This document shows, piece by piece, positions 39,043-42,435 of a stretch of 42,435 nucleotides of DNA. The position numbers and the translations under genes were made by a program. Position 1 is the first letter of the stretch; the number at the start of each line of letters is the position of its first letter. The stretch comes from Acidovorax sp. NO-1 (GTDB taxonomy: Bacteria > Pseudomonadota > Gammaproteobacteria > Burkholderiales > Burkholderiaceae_C). The stretch covers positions 1-42,435 of the forward strand of contig NZ_AGTS01000089.1 of assembly GCF_000238595.1 (NCBI RefSeq), read 5' to 3'. Below the pieces are notes generated by a model, which made no database searches, was not told the DNA's origin, and saw only the letters and a list, made by a program, of their open reading frames with translations.

Positions 39043-39527
39043 GGATCTGTCTCCTTTGTTTAGGCTTAAAGTAATTTACTCCAAGCAATCTGTGGTGAAT
39101 ACCTATGGGTTACCCGTACCGGCGGACCCGTCTTCACAAGGTTCAACGGTGCCTGGCGGCCTATCTGGTGCGTCGCTTCGAGCAGTGCCTCATCTGTTCA
39201 TTGAGCACCCCGCGCAAAGGGTGGCCTTGCGTGTCTCGACCTGCTCCGTGTCTATGAATTCAACTGCATTTCTAGTGGTGATATGCAATATAAGTCATAA
39301 AAATCCATTGAACCTCGTTTCCACTCCGGGTCGAGGCTTGCAAAAAATTGGAATCGCCCGCAGCGGGTTGCAGATGGTTGTCTGCGTCATCAGGGCGAGA
39401 CGTGGGAGTGCGGACAGGCATCGGCGACACTTGCGGTTGCGAAAGCTCGTTAAGTTATTCACCGGGGACGTCGCCTGTCCCCAGACTGTCTATCCCAGGA
39501 CGTCAGCGCTATTTCTATCTTGTCTTC
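39043..39527. other. Divergent intergenic region, 485 bases
   Basis: This AT-richer stretch separates the divergent liv binding-protein and HPP/CBS genes and should hold both promoters. No convincing -35/-10 pair, operator dyad or gene is visible; AT-rich spots occur at 39064-39080 and 39283-39310. Confidence 0.6.
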
Positions 39528-40694
39528 ATGTCCGGTTTTCAACCCTCCACATCATCCCCACCCCAGCCTCCAGTGCGTATGCGCCTAGTCAGATGGTTGG
39601 GGCATTTCTGGCCTGCTCCCCTTGGCATTGACGGCCGTGAAAGGCTACGTTTCATCGCTGGCGCGGTCTTCGGCGTTCTTTTGACGGCTGTGCTCAGCCG
39701 GTGGTGGGCGGGTGCTGCGGGGTCAGGTCCGTGGATGGTGGCATCCCTCGGAGCCAGCGCGGTGCTGGTTTTCGGGATGCCTTCCAGCCCGCTGGCGCAG
39801 CCGTGGCCGGTGCTGGGAGGGAGCACCTTGTCAGCGCTGGTTGGAGCCATCTGCTCGTCTGCGATTCCCGATATGGCGCTCGCAGGTGCCGTGGCGGTCG
39901 GACTTTCGGTTGCCCTGATGGTGCCCTTGCGCTGCCTGCATCCGCCGGGCGGGGCCATGGCGCTGTATGTGGTGTTGACCGCGGGGGATGGATGGCACCT
40001 GGCGGCGTTTCCCATCCTGTTCAACGTTGTGGTGCTGGTGGGTACGGCCGTGGTGTACAACAGCCTCACTGGACGCAGATATCCGCACCCCCAGCGCGTT
40101 GAAGCGGACGGCGATGTGGCGAATGGGGCTTTTACAGCCTCGGATGTGGATGCAGCGCTGGCCCACTACAACCAGGTGCTGGACGTCAGTCGCGCTGACC
40201 TCGAGGGCCTTTTGCATCTTGCAGGGCGTGCCGCGTTCCAGCGAACCTTGGGTGAGGTGCGTTGCGCTGACATCATGTCGCGGCCGCCGTTTGCGGTGGA
40301 GGCCGGTGTTTCATTGAAACAAGCCTGGGAATTGATGCGGTCCAAGCAAATCAAGGCGCTGCCCGTAGTGGACGGGCAGAATCAGGTGATCGGCATCGTG
40401 ACGGTCGCGGATTTCATGCGGCTGGCGAATCTGGACACGCACGAAGGTCTGGGGCAGCGCTTGCGGTCGCTGGTGATGGGACGGGGAAGCCAGCCCAAAG
40501 ACGTGGGCGAAATCATGACCCATCCGGTTCAGGTGGCACGCACGTCGCAGCACGCCATGGATCTGGTCCCCTTGTTCTCCCAGGGCGGACATCACCATAT
40601 CCCGATCGTGGATTCGCAAGAGCGCCTCGCAGGTGTCATCACACAGACGGATCTCGTGCGTACCCTTGCCTCGGCGGTCCGGGGTCGTGATTGA
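39528..40694 (+). CDS. HPP-family membrane protein with two CBS domains
   Basis: This 388-residue protein joins an HPP integral-membrane domain (about 38-180, four or more helices, signature RCLHPPGGAMAL at 135-146) to two CBS domains (about 242-300, DIMSRPPFAVEAGVSLKQAW, and about 325-383, EIMTHPVQVARTSQHAMDLV). HPP proteins have been linked to nitrite transport in plastids and cyanobacteria; CBS pairs sense adenosyl compounds. The combination suggests a nucleotide-gated transporter, but the ligand is unknown. The ATG at 39528 is the first reasonable start; MRLVRWLG at 39579 is an alternative. It stands alone on the plus strand. Confidence 0.88.
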   Translation: MSGFQPSTSSPPQPPVRMRLVRWLGHFWPAPLGIDGRERLRFIAGAVFGVLLTAVLSRWWAGAAGSGPWMVASLGASAVLVFGMPSSPLAQPWPVLGGSTLSALVGAICSSAIPDMALAGAVAVGLSVALMVPLRCLHPPGGAMALYVVLTAGDGWHLAAFPILFNVVVLVGTAVVYNSLTGRRYPHPQRVEADGDVANGAFTASDVDAALAHYNQVLDVSRADLEGLLHLAGRAAFQRTLGEVRCADIMSRPPFAVEAGVSLKQAWELMRSKQIKALPVVDGQNQVIGIVTVADFMRLANLDTHEGLGQRLRSLVMGRGSQPKDVGEIMTHPVQVARTSQHAMDLVPLFSQGGHHHIPIVDSQERLAGVITQTDLVRTLASAVRGRD

Positions 40695-40977
40695 CGCCCT
40701 TCGCAACGCCAGAGAGGGCGGGTAACGGTGGTTTGAACCAAGGCCATAGGCAACGCGCAGTACATCGCGGTACAATTGAAAGGCTTTGCACAGCGCCCAT
40801 GCTGTCCATTGAAGCCGTCTCCCCGGCCCTCTGCCTGATCTGCGCCCCGGGTGCAGCGACTCCCACCGCCCCGCAATGCACCGCGTGTCGACCATCGACC
40901 GCGTCGTAGGTGCCGTGGTGGGTGCATCCAGCGTTCAGGCGCCGATCACAGAATATTTGTTGGAAGAGATTCAGAAC

Positions 40978-41232
40978 ATGGCTAAAGAAGAACTTATTGA
41001 AATGCAAGGCTCCGTGACGGAAGTCTTGCCTGACTCGCGCTTTCGCGTCACGCTGGACAATGGTCACCAGCTCATTGCCTATACGGGCGGCAAGATGCGC
41101 AAGCACCACATTCGTATTTTGGCGGGTGACAAGGTTTCGCTGGAGATGTCTCCGTACGACCTTTCCAAAGGGCGCATCACATTCCGCCACCTCGCTGGCC
41201 GCGGCCCTGGCCCTTCCAGCAGCAACCGTTGA
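40978..41232 (+). CDS. infA: Translation initiation factor IF-1 (second-copy type)
   Basis: IF-1 is an OB-fold protein that occupies the 30S A site during initiation. The 84 residues read [20 protein letters not shown], then [20 protein letters not shown] and [13 protein letters not shown], matching IF-1, with an extra tail of about 12 residues ([12 protein letters not shown]) beyond the usual 72. Betaproteobacteria often have two infA genes, one in the ribosomal-protein cluster and a stand-alone one; this copy lies alone, far from ribosomal-protein genes, and fits the latter. The 283 bases upstream, back to the HPP/CBS gene, contain a TACAAT box (40772-40777) but no other clear signal. Confidence 0.94.
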   Translation: MAKEELIEMQGSVTEVLPDSRFRVTLDNGHQLIAYTGGKMRKHHIRILAGDKVSLEMSPYDLSKGRITFRHLAGRGPGPSSSNR

Positions 41233-41312
41233 ATTTTTTGCTGGCAGTGGTTCCCTTTTAAAAAAATCACAAAAAGCATTTGTGAACTTCAAAATGAGGG
41301 TGATTGCCGGGT

Positions 41313-41318
41313 TACAAT
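41313..41318 (+). promoter_or_regulatory. Possible -10 box of tRNA-Pro
   Basis: TACAAT ends 9 bases before the tRNA 5' end, a good position for a start at or just before the tRNA. No clear -35 is seen. Confidence 0.35.
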
Positions 41319-41327
41319 ACTAGCTGT

Positions 41328-41404
41328 CGGAGCGTAGCGCAGCCTGGTAGCGCATCTGCTTTGGGAGCAGAGGGTCGCGAGTTCGAATCCCGCCGCTCCG
41401 ACCA
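41328..41404 (+). tRNA. tRNA-Pro (anticodon TGG)
   Basis: A 77-base cloverleaf: acceptor CGGAGCG/CGCTCCG, D-arm GCGCAGCCTGGTAGCGC, anticodon arm TCTGC-TTTGGGA-GCAGA with TGG at 41362-41364, T-arm GCGAGTTCGAATCCCGC, discriminator A and encoded CCA. It is followed by a terminator. Confidence 0.97.
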
Positions 41405-41411
41405 ATGTCTG

Positions 41412-41447
41412 AAGGCCTTGCAGCACACGCTGCAAGGCCTTTTTTCT
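41412..41447 (+). terminator. Intrinsic terminator after tRNA-Pro
   Basis: AAGGCCTTGCAGC and GCTGCAAGGCCTT form a perfect 13-bp stem with an ACAC loop, followed by TTTTTC. It lies eight bases after the tRNA. Confidence 0.92.
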
Positions 41448-41575
41448 TTGGCACCCCAACCACTCTGTATCGAGTTCATCGGTTTGGCCTTTGGTGCCAG
41501 CCAGGACCGTGTAAATGCGTACCATCGGCTCCTCTGGCGGGTACTGGCCCGCGCCCAGCTTTTGACGGTATTGCC

Positions 41576-42379
41576 ATGCACCGTGCGCCTTCCTTGTTGA
41601 CCGACCCATTTGCCACGTCACAGCGCTCACCGCGCTACGAGGGCGTGGATGCCCTGCGCGGGCTGGCCATGGTGTGGATGACGATTTTCCACTTCTGCTT
41701 TGACCTGAGCCACCTGGGGTTCTGGCCCCAGAATTTTCGCGCCGATCCGTTCTGGACGTCCCAGCGGACGGTGATCGTGAGCCTGTTCCTGTTCTGTGCC
41801 GGGCTGGGGCAGGCGATCGCGCTGCACCAGGGGCAGGGGTGGCTTCGTTTTGGTCGGCGGTGGTTGCAGATCGCTGGCTGCGCATTGCTGGTGTCTGCGG
41901 GCTCTTTCGTGATGTTTCCTCAGAGCTTCATCCATTTTGGGGTGCTGCATGGCATGGCGGTGATGCTGCTTGTCGCACGGTGCACGGCAGGCTGGGGGCG
42001 CTGGTTGTGGCTGGCGGGGCTGGTTGCGCTGGCGCTGCCGTCTGTCGCGCACCTGTTGCTCTCGGGGCCCTCGGTCGAGGCTGCACCCTGGTTCAATGGG
42101 CGCGCTTTCAACTGGTTGGGTCTGGTGTCTCGCAAGCCTTTCACAGAGGACTATGTTCCCGTGTTTCCATGGCTGGGCGTGCTGTGGTGGGGGCTGGCGT
42201 CTGGCCAGTGGGCCATGGCCAGGGGCAGGCAGCATTGGCTTCCATGGAAGCTGCCGGGTGGCCTGCGGCCGCTCGCGACGCTGGGACAATGGAGTTTGAG
42301 CTACTACATGTTGCACCAGCCGGTCATGATCGGGGTGCTGATGGTGGTGGCCTGGATGTCCAGGGGCGTGCAGGGGTAG
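41576..42379 (+). CDS. DUF1624 (heparan-alpha-glucosaminide N-acetyltransferase-like) membrane protein
   Basis: The 267-residue inner-membrane protein has about six to seven hydrophobic helices. Its N-terminal pattern YEGVDALRGLAMVWMTIFHF, followed by FDLSHLGFW, is that of the DUF1624/HGSNAT-like acyltransferase domain, as is LGQWSLSYYMLHQPV near the C-terminus. Members of this fold move acyl groups across the membrane to sugars, but this bacterial subgroup is uncharacterised and the substrate is unknown. The ATG at 41576 places the conserved start about 22 residues in. No partner gene is within the window. Confidence 0.82.
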   Translation: MHRAPSLLTDPFATSQRSPRYEGVDALRGLAMVWMTIFHFCFDLSHLGFWPQNFRADPFWTSQRTVIVSLFLFCAGLGQAIALHQGQGWLRFGRRWLQIAGCALLVSAGSFVMFPQSFIHFGVLHGMAVMLLVARCTAGWGRWLWLAGLVALALPSVAHLLLSGPSVEAAPWFNGRAFNWLGLVSRKPFTEDYVPVFPWLGVLWWGLASGQWAMARGRQHWLPWKLPGGLRPLATLGQWSLSYYMLHQPVMIGVLMVVAWMSRGVQG

Positions 42380-42435
42380 GTTGGGACCAACCGTGGCTCG
42401 CCGGCGCTGTCTGGCGCGCCCACAAAAAAAACGCG

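Overview
The window is high-GC chromosomal DNA with dense, short-spaced operons. Gene content suggests a betaproteobacterium of the family Comamonadaceae, most like Acidovorax or a close relative. Supporting signs are a fused aroA-cmk gene, an ssrA tag reading ANDERFALAA, the order serC-pheA-tyrA-aroA/cmk-rpsA-ihfB-lapA-lapB, and a dispersed palindromic repeat of a kind I associate with that family. The genus is an inference from family knowledge; no search was run.

Layout. (1) 1-12.7 kb, minus strand: gyrA, serC, pheA, tyrA, aroA-cmk, rpsA, ihfB, lapA, lapB and a small secreted helix-hairpin-helix protein. This is a core block for aromatic amino acid and serine synthesis, DNA topology, translation and LPS control. 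(2) 12.9-15.4 kb, plus strand: an OmpA-like porin with an Ala/Pro linker, ubiG, gph and the tmRNA gene ssrA. (3) 15.4-17.1 kb: a gene-poor stretch behind ssrA with three small unknown ORFs and a possible minus-strand gene remnant. (4) 17.1-20.1 kb: two Spy/CpxP-like genes followed by an OmpR-type response regulator and a sensor kinase, which looks like an envelope-stress module. (5) 20.3-32.4 kb: a large histidine-utilisation (hut) locus. It holds a NitT/TauT-type ABC importer, hutC, hutH, hutU, a PhyH-type Fe(II)/2-oxoglutarate dioxygenase, hutD, hutI, a frameshifted hutF and hutG. Two near-identical palindromes, upstream of the transporter and of hutH, are probable HutC operators. (6) 32.5-39.0 kb: a small ORF, then minus-strand psd and a branched-chain amino acid ABC importer (livF, livG, livM, livH, substrate-binding protein) with a LysE-type exporter gene inside the cluster. 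(7) 39.5-42.4 kb, plus strand: an HPP/CBS membrane protein, an infA paralogue, tRNA-Pro(TGG) and a DUF1624-type membrane protein.

How the parts work together. The hut locus encodes the five-step route: histidine, urocanate, imidazolone propionate, formiminoglutamate, formylglutamate (HutF), then glutamate plus formate (HutG). It carries its own repressor and probably its own importer. The single-base frame disruption near the 3' end of hutF matters because no other enzyme for that step (hutE-type formiminoglutamase) is present in the window.

Most notable points: the dioxygenase translationally coupled into the hut operon; the hutF frameshift; the HutC-palindrome-controlled NitT/TauT transporter; six copies of a palindromic repeat in one orientation, two of which lie inside aroA and livG and seem to have been turned into protein sequence; and the paired Spy-like proteins, one of which lacks an export signal. 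I found no CRISPR array, prophage, complete insertion sequence or clear novel defence system.
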